A DNA stretch of 64,000 bases, from contig CACRXP010000033.1 of the NCBI GenBank assembly GCA_902702965.1, positions 899,901 through 963,900 on the forward strand. The letters are read 5' to 3'. This document shows, one piece after another, positions 11,256-21,870 of the stretch. This DNA comes from Spirometra erinaceieuropaei (taxonomy: Eukaryota; Platyhelminthes; Cestoda; Diphyllobothriidea; Diphyllobothriidae). The notes under the pieces are model-generated. The model worked only from the letters and a program-made list of their open reading frames with translations, searched no databases and was not told the origin of the DNA. Within the stretch, counting starts at the first letter, position 1. Every line of letters begins with the position of its first letter. A program made the translations under genes and the position numbers.

Positions 11256-13200
11256 GTGGAACCGAATCCCTGACGGTGATGTAGTGTAGTCGACGGGAAT
11301 CCTCAGCATTTGCGCCATGCTGAGACAACTGCAACTGCGTGGAAACGACCATCTCGTGCGGATGGACGACGAGCGGCTACCCAAACGACTCTTCTACGGA
11401 GATATCGCCACGGGTTCCCGCCACCACGGAGAGCAAATCCGTCGATACAAGGATACTCTGAAGTCCTCCCTGAAATGCGTGCAAATTAATCCAACCAATT
11501 GTAAAGACCTCGCTCGAGACCTACCGACCTGGAGGAGGACAGTGAAGACAGCGCTGAGATCTAAGAACTTAACCGCATTGCTGCCGCAAAAGATAAACAA
11601 AAGGTCCGCAAATCTCAGCTGCGCCCACCTCGCAATGCCAACGCACAACCGCCTCCAACGTGTCCATGGTGCCAGCGGATATTCAGGACGCCAATTGGAT
11701 TCATCGGACACCTTCGGACCAACCGCACCACTCGGATTGGACTAAACGTCGTCTTTCCGCCCACATCTGCCTCGCCTTCTACGCCGTCAATTATTTCTAA
11801 CCGCCCTCCAGACAGCCTCTTCCATCCTCCTCCTCCACCTCCTCAACGTCTGTCGCTTTGGCGGCGGTCACGCACATCAACACTACCCAAAATCCTGACA
11901 CAACAACAAACATCAACACTACCACCGTCGACACCAGACATGAGGACCTAGACTACACCTGTCCTCACTGCGATCGCACCTTGACCTCACACATCTTCCT
12001 GGTCGGTCACTTGCGAATCCATCGCACAGAGGCTGGCAAACCAGTGCCTGGAGCACCAACCCGCACCCGCCGCATCCGCCTCCACTGTCCACATTGTTCC
12101 CGCACATTCATGCACCGCATGGCCCTGTCTGGCCACATGCGCGTCCACTAACACCTGCAGTACACAACCGCCGGCCACGCCACATCACCACACCTTCTCT
12201 CACTACCATCTCGTCGCACATCAACACCACCAACCGCAAGCACCCAACTGCCACCTCTCACGCAACTGGAAAGCGTGCGTCTCGGCTCCGTCTCCATGCG
12301 GCTCCTTTGCAACATGTGTGGTTCGAGTCTGAGACTATCACGATGCGTCAGGCGCCGTGGCCTGGAAGGCTGCTGACTGACGTCCCAACTCAGCCCACAC
12401 AGTCTGCCCAGTAATGAGTGTGTTTATGTGGAGTGGCGGACTGGCGGGCTGGGATTCGGGCCGAAACTGCTCCTTGCACGGCACTCTCACGCATTTGGGA
12501 GATACTCCGCTCAACTCCCAATGTGTGAAATTTTGATGCTTCTGTTTGGGGGTCCAGGTCTTGCATGTGGCGCGCGAAGACATGGTCATAAAATATGTCG
12601 GCCACCGCGCCCATTCCCCGCCCCTGTCAATTGACCGGCTCGGACAGTGAGTCAGCGCACTTTCCTCATCATAAACAATCTTACGAGCTTGAAGCTATCA
12701 CGGTGCGTTAAAAGTCGTGACATGGGAGCTTGCCAACTGACGGGATAACTTGGATCTCGCAGTCGGCCAATGTTGTGTGGGCTTGTGTGCAATGGCCGAC
12801 TGGTGGTCAGGATGTAATGGCTCCTTCTTAATGTGACATTTATGGCACTCCCACTGTGTGGGATTTGAACCGGGTATGGTGGTGGCACGCCTAGATGCGA
12901 CTGCTTCGGCCGTGCCAACTTTGAATCTGTGTTGTGTTAGTCAAAATCCTGGTCATTTGTTAAGTGGACCAGGGGGGCGGAGTGGAGCGCCAAGGTGAGG
13001 ATCCGTCCAGCCACCTGCGGCCTCCCTCGTCTCCGGTCTTCTTGACTCTGTCTTGACACCGCACTCAGGCGGGGGAGGAAAAAGAGTGTGGTAGGCGCAG
13101 CGCAAGTCTAATGGCACTATAAACCCCTACGCAAGTCACCGTCCCTGCTTCCACTTTGTTGGGGGGCACACGATGGACATCGTCGGATGCGACGGTCGAA
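11256..13200 (+). mobile_element. LINE fragment B: end of reverse transcriptase, two C2H2 fingers and 3' UTR
   Basis: Translation from about 11256 gives the C-terminal part of the reverse-transcriptase ORF: TGILSICAMLRQLQLRG, HLVRMDDERLPKRLFYGDIATG, RRYKDTLKSSLK and PTWRRTVKT. A frameshift follows, then a Ser/Thr linker and two intact C2H2 fingers in 11858-12151 (each C-x2-C-x12-H-x3-H, starting CPHCDRT and CPHCSRT), ending in a stop right after the last His. The 3' UTR runs from 12240 to about 13200 and again shows two related units, starting near 12333 and 12690. Such fingers probably bind nucleic acid during integration (family inference). The copy is 5'-truncated. Confidence 0.85.
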
Positions 13201-13730
13201 CTGTCGTGTGTGTGTGTAAGTTTTCCCAGGCCTTTGGCAAGCTTTCTGCTTCCACACCGAACCAGAGTCTGTATCGGGCTTCGTCTATGTTGGCACATAT
13301 TTTCCTTCCTCTTACTGGGCCTTTCCCCGGAGTTTACGCCTCAACCTATTCCAGTAGGCCTTTATCGCATCGGTGTTCTTTCCACCGACTGGGTCGACCA
13401 TATCGACGGAATTGTTTACCGTAAAATGCTGGTTACCTTCCTGGGAGAGATGCGCATACGTTTTCCACTGATCCGCAACAATCACGCTGCCGCTAGCAGC
13501 ACATTTTATTATCCCTGCCGTCAACGCAGGCCACTTGCGGTTATTCATTTGCTCCAACAGCGCTTCCCTGCGAGCTGTATCATACATTCCCATAGTGCAC
13601 TTCTGTTTCTGAATACGAAGAACGTTGCTCCTTCGCCGATTAATCATCGTCATATCCACCTGCACCTCCACGCCTGGTTCTCCTAACTGCTTTACTTCAT
13701 TTAGCAGCGTTCTGGTGCACAAATCGCGCC
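13201..13730 (-). pseudogene. Merlin-type (ISXO2-like) DNA transposase, partial
   Basis: The minus-strand frame at 13312-13722 (136 aa) shows the Merlin/IS1016 transposase order. It has a VQVDMTMINRR segment with the first catalytic Asp, a GMYD segment, then SVIVADQWKTYAHL with the second Asp, and VDPVGGKNTDAIKAYWNRL. The family's third catalytic residue, Glu in the usual xIExxW context, reads Lys here (AIKAYW), so the enzyme should be inactive. The N-terminal zinc-binding part is missing. The C-terminal tail continues in another frame to about 13210. The closest relative in this window is the remnant at 55480-55880, which keeps the Glu. Confidence 0.8.
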
Positions 13731-14353
13731 TGGTGCCGTATCGTTCAACCGCCGCACTGCGGTTAATGCCGACGGACGCTGTTTACCTTCTAACCCCTTG
13801 TCCTCCACAAAAGCGAGGCATGTCTTTATTACCTACTTCCTTCAAATACTGACCCAGTCGTCAATGATTCCTTGGCGCTACACCGGCCTCATCTGCAGTA
13901 TGCATATTTTCGGTTATTAGGCTTACCTGAGCGCATACCCATTCGTATTCTGACGCAATACCTGCAGTATTATTGTTATATCCAGCTGGTCAACGTTTGG
14001 AATTCCCCACCTCTCTTCGTAAGTGATTCCCCATTTGGCCCCTGTTGACATTCCCCCTCCCCCCTTTTTGTAACCCTCTTTCGGGCGTGATCGGCGTTGT
14101 TTTAATTAACTAATTTTCAAATACCGACCTTGAGCTGGCAATTCGACTTGCTTGAACAGTAACAAAGAAATTCTTTGTCTAGGTTATCCATTGTTGAGGT
14201 TTGTACGTCTTTTATTATTATCTTATTCTATCACTAGTACCGTATGTACACCGAAAGCTGTTTTGGCTTATACGCGTGGCTCAATTTACCAAGAATTATA
14301 CTGTACTCAACATCGTACCATAAATTGGAGGAAATTAATTTCATCAAATACAG
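13731..14353. other. No recognisable gene
   Basis: Sequence between the Merlin remnant and the BEL/Pao gag. It may contain an outer part of either element. I see no terminal repeat that I can pair. Confidence 0.35.
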
Positions 14354-15630
14354 ACGCGTTCCATGATGAAGGAATCGGACGGTACGGAACAGTCTCTCGA
14401 ACTAGACAAACCAGGTGCCTTCGAAGGACAAGGAGAGCTGAAGAAAGACGTCCAGTCCGGCTCTCGTGAGGACGTTTCTATTAGTATTCGTAGTTCCAGT
14501 AAAACAGTTAAAGCCTTAAAAATAGCCGAAATAGAAGAGAGGCGGGTTAAACGTGGGGCCGAACTCCAACAGACTATCTACGATGCCGAGAGAAGGACCA
14601 AGCTTGCAAGGATATAGGCAGAAACCGACAAAAGATGTCCGATGAAGACTGTCAACCCGTGAATTCCGTCGCGCATGTCTCGGAATATTTGAAATTATGC
14701 ACACTGAATGAAATTTCTCCTGAAGAATGTAATCAATGACGACTTGAGAATGTTTATATGCCCAAAATAAGTGCTAGGAACCTGCCAGCTGCCAGTTAAG
14801 AACTGCCCAAGGTTGAGTTGTCCTGGTTTGACGGCAAATCAATTCATTACTGGAGATTTATACGATAGTTTGAAGTGTACGTGGAGAGCGAAGTTGAAGA
14901 TGCTAGACAGGGACTCCTATACTTGATTCACTATAGCAGATGTGATGCGAGGGCGGCCATAGAAGAGCGCGTCATGCAGCCCTCACCGTTGGCTTATTCA
15001 AGAGCACGGGAAATATTGAGCAGCTTATTTGGCCAGCCACATGTAGTGGCTAATGCTCTTCTGGACGGTGTCCTAAGACAGGCACGTCAAGTTAACCAGA
15101 CCGTAAAGTCACTTTCAGATTTGCGCATAAAAATGAAACGTTGTGAAATAACGCTCACACAAAGGAATTACGTGTCCGACCTACAGTCGCTGAATGTCCT
15201 GGAGCTAGGAGTGCGACGTTTGCCATTTTATATGCAAATCCAATGGGCTGAAGTTTCTGACCAAATATCTATGGGTGGTAGAGATCCGGACTTTGCAGAC
15301 CTCACGGAATTCGTAAATACTCGAGCTAGGATAGCGAGAAGTCCTTTCGGACAAATATCTTGAGATGGGGATGTCATGCGTTCTCAACTGCCTTTACTGC
15401 CACAACCCAAAATCAAAAACAGGAGAACCCTAATTATTTTGCCATTTCGAGTGTCGAAGCAGATCTACTGCCATGTTACATATGTTCTAATGCACATGGA
15501 GCGTCAAAGTGCTCATGTATACTTTCTATGGGTGCTGCAGATCTGTGGAATTGTCTGCGGGAACACAAAACGTCCTGTGTTTGTCTTGGTAATACGCATT
15601 TTGCCAAGGTGTGCAGCCACCGGTGAAAGT
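14354..15630 (+). pseudogene. BEL/Pao retrotransposon gag fragment
   Basis: Frames at 14363-14617, 14800-15363 and 15360-15626 together resemble a BEL/Pao gag. The first is an acidic, charged N-terminal part (EIEERRVKRGAELQQ). The second is the DUF1759-type domain: WFDGKSIHYWRFIR, then YVESEVED, LLYLIHYSRCDARAAIEE, AREILSSLFGQPHVV and RARIARS. The third is a cysteine/histidine knuckle region (CYICSNAH, CLREHKTSCVCLGNTHFAKVCSH). An in-frame TAG at 14866-14868 interrupts the domain. Other stops separate the first and second parts, and a frame change separates the second and third. No protease, reverse transcriptase, integrase or long terminal repeats are seen. The element ends abruptly against a LINE fragment. 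Confidence 0.82.
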
Positions 15631-15639
15631 GGTCTGGTA

Positions 15640-17045
15640 GTGGGGGGAAGGTATGTGGTGTTTTACTGCAGGCTTTCATGAAGACGTATATGGTCGAATA
15701 GACCCAAGTGATGATGGAATGTCCTTGGGCAGTGCGGGCAGGCGAATCGTGTGGGACGGATGTATATCAAGGCTCCTGACACTGGTGCGTCAGTCTCTTT
15801 TCTATGGAGTTTTCAAGTGCACGACCTGGTCGATGTGTGATACAGATGTGCGATAGTATTGAGGACAGTTTAGAGCTGTGGTTAGTGAGCTGTCGGATTG
15901 ACGATGCTATTAGTGGTGGTGTTGCTGGTTGTGGAGGATTTGGTAGTGCTGGTCTTATAGGGGTTTTCAGGTGCAGGAGATAGCTTTTCGGGATAACATG
16001 GCAATGAAATTCGCTGTCATGCGTACGCATACGACCAATTAGGCCCTTGCGGTGTCTTAATCTAGTGGGGTAGTGTAAACGGATGAAGCATGTGTGACGG
16101 GTTTGCGTTGGTCCAAATCACACTGGTTCATCAGTCCCTATGTGATTCGGTCCCAAATGGCCGACCTGGCCTATGCCTTCTGTGAAAGTGTGGTTGCAGT
16201 GGCGACAGGTTGGAAGTGAGTCCGTGTTGTTGGTGGTGGCAGAGACAATGACAGTAATGTTTTGTAGGTCTGTAGGAGTGTCCTTATTCTTGCTGCTAGT
16301 GGCGGCAGTAGCGGTCATGTGTTGTCAGATAAGAGGAGGATTGGTCGCGTTTACATTGCACAGGTTCCGCTGGTGTCCAATGAGGCCGATTCCTGTCCGT
16401 AGTGTCTGCTGACTCTATGGACACGATGGCAGGATTTGAATGCTGGCGTCGTTGATCTCTCTCTCTCTCTCTGTTTCTTTGCCTTAACAGTGGCTATTCG
16501 GTTGGCTTCGAAGATCGCTGCCCCAGCCTTTAAGGATGTCATGTCATCTACTTACACATCGGTAGACGAGTGAAGGTGTTTGTCAAGAGAAGAATGTGTT
16601 CCGCACAGAACAGCGAGGAGAAAGACTCATTGCTGTTGCAGCTACCAATCCCACGGCGTCCAAGCGCCCGCTCCTAGGCAGCATAGCCTGTTTCGAAGCG
16701 AGCACTGAAGTCACCAATGACAACCAGTTTGTTCATCTTCTGCAAAGTTGCCAGGTTAACTTTTGGGTCTTCGTAGAACCCGTTCCTCATGTCATGGAAG
16801 TTGCTCATTGAGGATGCAAGAGGATGTATGTGCTGACGATGGTTGTCACTTTGTTTCCTCGGAGAGGCAGTCCTATGGTTGGAGACGGTCACTGACGCAT
16901 TGCGGCAGGCAAGACAACCGTCTCACGGAGGCAGTCCTGATGGAAAAGGCGATTCCGGATTTTCGTCGTCCTGCCCTTGGGAGTCTACTCCAGAAGAAGC
17001 TGTAACCGACACCCACCTTTTCCATTTAGCCATGTCCGGAGAAAA
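15640..17045 (-). mobile_element. LINE fragment C with the reverse transcriptase deleted
   Basis: On the minus strand, from 17045 down to about 16535, the translation follows the endonuclease: SGIAFSIRTASVRRLSCLPQ, then KLVVIGDFSARF, then NTFTRLPMCK. Instead of the linker and reverse transcriptase, the sequence passes at about 16530-16535 straight into the post-RT segment LKAGAAIFEANRIA. Finger remnants (CRHCNHTFTEGIGQVGHLGPNH) and further decayed linker follow, down to about 15640. In intact relatives these two parts are separated by roughly 2 kb, so this copy carries a large internal deletion. A (CT)n run at 16456-16472 lies in the Arg-rich segment. Several stops are present. Confidence 0.75.
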
Positions 17046-18420
17046 GAATAGGTTTATTATAGCGCCCCTTGGGCACTGTCAGTCTCCTCTGAACTCAGTA
17101 AAAAAAACCTAAAACAAACTCATCCATTTCGACTGCACTTTGACTTCATTTGTCTTGGGTGTCTGTTTAGTCAAAAGAGCGTGAATTGAGAGTTTGTTTT
17201 AAGTTAAAAAAAAACCTGAGTTCTATGGAAAAATAACAACAAAATTTTTAAAAAAGAACGATATGTACAATATAAAAATTGAAGTGTGCAGTTTGGTAGT
17301 TTTCGAGGGCATGAATAATATGTCCTTCATGGAAATTTAGGAACGTCGATATCGGCCTAACCTTGAAATTATTTTCGACTTGAATATGTTTGGCTGTCCG
17401 CTAGTCTGTCAGTCTATCTGGCCAGCTGTTAAGGAGCAGTCAGACAAATCGTTCGTGTTTTTCAGGAGGCTTGCCATAGTTGTCTGGACTAAGAGGTGGA
17501 AAAGATGAATATATATCAGGAGTAAGAAGCATTCAATGATAAGTCACAATCAAAGCTGTCGAAATAATATTGAATCATGTATGTTATTGTTCTTGTGAAT
17601 GTGACAGCGGGTCTTCCTGAAAACCGCAATGTCCGTTTTGTAGACGGTCGGTTCGTGGGCGACCGGAGGCGTCCTCCCTTCAGGACGGTTTACCATCGGA
17701 TTGTATAAAACGGACAGAACATTCCAGGATGCCGGAATGACATGTGGGTTATCTCACTTGTCAGAAACTATTCTCGGAGTGTGGCCGCCGTGCTGAACGT
17801 AGCTTCGTGGGATCACAGGTGGCAGCTAGGTGCTGGGACCGAGCGAAACAGTGATATCCATCAGGACCAATCAGTAAGTTTGATGGGACTGTCGGTGAAC
17901 TGCTAGTGTGCTGCTTCTTATCACCATACTTGAGCCTGCTCTACCCAGAGACGTTGACGTCGCCTACGCTACATCTTCCTGTTTAATAATTAGCGTTAAG
18001 GTGTGTGCGGCAGGTACGCTCGTCAGATCAAGGCTGTACAATTTTCATCTAAACACATCAATGAATCTGATTTGACTGCACAACTAAAAAGTGGGTCCCT
18101 GCTCACGGTAACCCGTACTCCCCGGTCGGGAATACTCAAAATAACGTGGAACTGTACTTTGCCGTCCTTTCCAGGTTGCAGAATGGAATGTAGTGCGATC
18201 CCGTTTTTGGGTCCTGGACCGTTAGAACGTAATCGTACCGCATTTTGTCCTGCAGTCAGAATACTGTAATAGACGTGTCCGGAATTGCACGACGCCTTTA
18301 CATGACTTTTGACAATGTCACTCCCGTCTTCAGTAGCTTTACAGTTCATTAAGTCCGTGTGCGATCGGAAAATTTCAAAATGACATCCTGTCCGCTGTAA
18401 GAACAGTTGCTCGCAGCCGG
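17046..18420. other. No recognisable gene
   Basis: AT-rich 17100-17600, then a more balanced stretch. The minus-strand frame 18023-18532 (169 aa) is open but shows no domain. Only its first residues overlap the Penelope-type end at 18480-18520. Confidence 0.4.
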
Positions 18421-18424
18421 AAAC

Positions 18425-18540
18425 ATTTGACGAATTGGATTCAACATAAGAAAAGGAGGCGTTCACCGGGAGAGGTTTATTGGCGGTCTGACGTTTCGAG
18501 TAGTTGTTTCGTCTACCTCCTTTTCTTTTCATTTACCACC
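18425..18540 (-). repeat. Penelope-like element 3'-end sequence
   Basis: On the minus strand this reads NNYSKRQTANKPLPVN in one frame and carries actcGAAACgtcag at 18505-18488. The same peptide and DNA signature is at 37660-37740 (NYLKRQTAIKPIPVE). It is the conserved end of a Penelope-like family. Only the end is present. Confidence 0.55.
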
Positions 18541-18602
18541 TCGGAATCGCATTTTCACTACTATCGAGGATTCACTATGGTTGTTCATGTACTGAAAGAT
18601 GT

Positions 18603-18790
18603 ATTAACAGAAACCAGAAATACTGGTACGGTCGTTTCTGGCATGCTGGTCATCATCAGCCAACCATACCCAGTCCCAAGTCTTTGGAATACCTGAGATT
18701 CGAACCCAGGAACTTAGGTCACTGGGTCGAGTGCTCTATCATTGAGCCAGGGTTTCGCTGCCCTTTCAGTTGCGATCGAGAATATTAACT
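18603..18790 (-). mobile_element. tRNA-headed SINE, minus strand
   Basis: The minus-strand 5' leader contains aatattctcgatcgcaactg, the same leader as the other SINEs. The tRNA-like head at about 18762-18690 has a good box A (tggctcaatgatagagc) and a canonical box B (cctgggttcgaatctc, 18710-18695). The body contains tgggtatggttggctgatga and ends in a degenerate shared tail. Transcription by RNA polymerase III is expected from these boxes. It is the best-preserved head of the family in the window. Confidence 0.75.
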
Positions 18791-18989
18791 ACGTTGGGAT
18801 GGTATTCATCAACCGGCTTAAGGAACACGCCTGTCCCGTAGTGACTCGAGGCTCAATGACCAGGAGTGACTATGCCAATCTTCCTTACCTTGGAGCGTAC
18901 TCCTTTCAGCATGTATTCATCGTCTCTATGTAATTGCTTTTCTGGCCCTGTATGGAGATTCAAGACACAACGGGACGTGCATGTTCGGT

Positions 18990-19560
18990 AAACCCGGGTG
19001 ATGAGCGCAATTCCAACATTTCTAATATTCCCCGCCGTAACCGACAGGACAACGGGCCTGTGAGCCATTGGTAGATCATTCGACTCAATGACCATAAAGG
19101 TCACATTAAGAAGGAGCCGTTGCAGCCGGACTCTCAATTACACTGTCCGCCGCCTACCTTTTAGGCCACGACACTTAGCACGTCGTGACGAATTCAAGAG
19201 CATCTGATTCAGTTAATCGAGTAATGTCATGTGCCGTATGGATTTGTTCCCAAGTTTAGGTGTCACTCTTTCTTTCCATTTTCCTAATGCACATCTTGAC
19301 TTTCCGAGCCCGTCAGTCGGCTAGTGATGGGACTGCACGCTGTGGCTGACAAGCGTAAGCAGCCCATCTACGCGTTTCGCATGCGACGTGGGTGCATGCA
19401 CGAGGGTTTCATAAAGGCCACTGGGATACCAAATACACTTAAGTTCCATAAAGACCACATTACGAAGGAGCTATTTCAGACTAACTATCAGCCCTCTATC
19501 CACTCCAAGCGTTACACCCGCACACATACACACCTCATCACAACCGACTACGGCCACCTC
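18990..19560 (-). mobile_element. SINE leader fused to LINE 3' UTR fragments
   Basis: 19028-19085 carries a SINE start in plus orientation (accgacaggacaacggg, then gtgagccattggtaga). It breaks off at 19090 into aaggtcacattaagaaggag, a signature of the LINE 3' UTR in minus orientation. The same signature recurs at 19450-19475, so two partial 3' UTR copies lie here. No coding part is present. Confidence 0.5.
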
Positions 19561-21039
19561 GTGTCCCAGGGAGTGGGCGCAGCACCGGTGACTTGCGCGT
19601 AACTTTGTTTCCTGTCATGCAAATTTCTGCCACATCAACCACACTCTCACACCCTGACCCACCTTGCACAACCATCAGTGCCGCTGTCGCCTCCACCAAG
19701 GATAGTGACACCCGTAGTTCGGCCGTCGTTGCCGACAATGCACACTATGTGCTCCACAGATGGAGCAGGCACGGTGACTTGTGCGTGAATTAGTTTATAG
19801 TGAATGTAGACTTGCGCCGCATCAACCCCACTCTCTCCTCCTCCCCCACCTAGACCCGGTGTCCAGACAGAGTCAAGAAGACCGGTGGCGGGGCAGAGTG
19901 CCAATGGATGGCACGGTCGAGCCCGCATGTTGGCGCTCCACTCCACACCCCCGGTCAACACAGCAAACGACCAGGAGTTTAATCAACAACAACGGAAGGG
20001 GCTGACACGATCGAAATAGCACTTTGGCGTGCCGTCGCACCTGGCTCAGATCTCACGGAGTGGGACTGCAATAAATGCCACATTTTTATAAGGAGCCATT
20101 ACAGCGGGCCTCTCAGACCACCATCTGACCAATCCACACAAACACACAAAACATTGACCGACTGCGAGTTCCAAGTTATTCCGTCAGTTGGCAAAATCCC
20201 AAGCCACGGTTTTTAGGGCACTGTGATAGCTTCAGGCGTTTTAAAATGTTAATAGTGAGGAAAATGCGTTAAGTCGTTGACCTCACTTTCTCTTCCCATT
20301 CTCATGCCCCAGTCACTGTCCGAGCGGGTCAGTTAACAAGTGCAGGGAATGGGCGCGGCCGCCGACATATCTAGTGACCATGTCTTCGCGCGCCACATAC
20401 ACGGCTTGGTCCCCCAAACACAAGCACCAGGATTTCACACAACGGGGATTGGGCAGCGTATCTCTCACATGCGTGAGAGTGCCGTGGAATGAGTTGTTTC
20501 AGTCTGGCCCCCAGCCCACTAGTCCGCCACTCCACACAAACAAACACAACTGGAAGGACAGCGTGAGCTGAGTTGGGACGTCAATCAGCAGCCTTCCATG
20601 CTGCGGTGCTTGACGTGTCGGGATAGTCTCAGACTCAGATCACACATGCAGCAGAGGAGCCGCATGTAGACGGATCCGAGACGCACACTTCCTACTTGCG
20701 TGGAAGGTGGCAGATGGATGCTTGTGGTGAGTGATAATGTTGTGTGATGCAGATGTTGGTGGGAGGAATGGTGGTGGTGTGGCGTGGCCGGCGGTTGTCT
20801 ACCGCAGGTTTTCGTGAATGTGCACTTGGCCCTTCTTATGGGTGAATGTGCGGGCAGGTTGAGGCGAATGCGTCTAGTGTATGTAGGTTCTTCATGCAGT
20901 GGTTCGCCAGTCTCTGTGCGACGGATCTGCAAGTGACTGACCAGGCCGGTGTGTAAGGTGAAGATGCGAACGTAATGAGGACAGATATAGACGAAGCGAT
21001 CATCGCTGGTGTTGACGGTGGTGGTGCTGGTCTGTCAGG

Positions 21040-21574
21040 ATAGTGTGTAGCAGAAATGGTATTACCGACAAAGACAAGGGAGACTGGAATGGCCATTTCT
21101 GGCTTATTAGCCGTCGTCAGCCAGCCATACCCAAGCCCGAAGTGTGGAACACCCGAGCCTCGAACTCGCGACCTGTTGGTTTAGAAGTCAACGCCTCTAC
21201 TAACCGGGCCACGAGCCCGTTGCCTTGTCGGTTTTCGATCGGGAATATACAATGGTAGGGGGCGCTCACCGACAAGGCAACGGGCTCGTGGCCCGGTGGG
21301 TAGAGGCGTGGACTTCTAAACCAACAGGGCGCGAGTTCGAGGCTCGGTGTTCCACACTTCGGGCTTGGGTATGGCTGGCTGACGACGGCTAATAAGCCAG
21401 AAATGGCCATTCCAGTCTCCCTTGTCTTTGTCGGTAATACCATTTCTGCCTATATATCATGCGCCGCTGTGCGGCTGCTGGTTGGGCTCGAGAGAGAGAG
21501 CCCGTAAGGCACAACGGAACGAGTGAGTTCCGTATGAACGATCGGTGAGCGCCCCCTACCATTATAGTGTGTAG
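21040..21574. mobile_element. Composite foldback SINE, copy 2, with 11-bp target duplication
   Basis: The best copy of the composite. Direct repeats atagtgtgtag at 21040-21050 and 21564-21574 flank 21051-21563. The left arm 21051-21232 (SINE in minus orientation) and right arm 21268-21448 (plus orientation) are almost perfectly complementary over about 180 bp. In the centre, the left SINE's leader (tcgatcgggaatata on the plus strand) meets atggtagggggcgctcacc. The last 115 bp are a tail ending in ggtgagcgccccctaccat, the inverse of that central end. The tRNA-like head of each arm shows box A (gtggcccggtgggtagagg) and box B (gcgagttcgaggctcgg). It is inserted in the finger linker of LINE fragment D. 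Confidence 0.85.
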
Positions 21575-21623
21575 CGTTGATGTGCAAGACCGGCGCCACA
21601 GCGGCAGACGTTGAGGCGGGTGG

Positions 21624-21663
21624 GGAGGAGGAGGAGGAGGAGGAGGAGGAGGAGGAGGAGGAT
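21624..21663 (+). repeat. (GGA)n microsatellite
   Basis: About 13 GGA repeats. On the minus strand it encodes the Pro run of the LINE linker, also seen more weakly as tcc repeats near 9700 and 11833. Confidence 0.85.
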
Positions 21664-21870
21664 GGTAGTAATGGTTGGCGAAGAAATCGCCTCGTCTTTG
21701 CATTTTATACTTGGATAAATGTTGTCTTTTGGTTTTAAAACAGTTTCTAATTACGAGATTTTTTAAGACCGTGCAATGTCCACTCATACAGCATCATACC
21801 CGTCCATTTATTAATACTCCTCATGAGTTATACAACACGGTCCGCATCCATTGCAAAATTCTATGATCTC

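Larger units (their letters stand above)
19580..21870 (-). mobile_element. LINE fragment D: 3' UTR and zinc-finger end, interrupted by a composite SINE
   Basis: The minus-strand copy has its 3' UTR at 19580-20640, with at least two related units (the tcaagaagaccgg signature at 19875 and the gactgcgag...ttatccgtcagttgg signature at 20160). The finger region at 20640-21060 includes fragments such as RIHRTETGEP on the minus strand. The composite SINE at 21051-21563 splits the linker. The remaining linker with a Pro-rich (GGA)n-coded tract resumes at 21575-21665. The reading frames are broken. The empty-site sequence can be read across the insertion as ctacacactatcctgacag. Confidence 0.7.

Noticed and set aside
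18023..18532. 169-codon minus-strand frame as a protein-coding gene
   Set aside because: Its first residues are the Penelope-type end sequence and the rest has no motif; probably chance openness.
21268..21350. Functional tRNA gene
   Set aside because: Box A and box B are present but the cloverleaf is imperfect, and the head is joined to a repeated SINE body.
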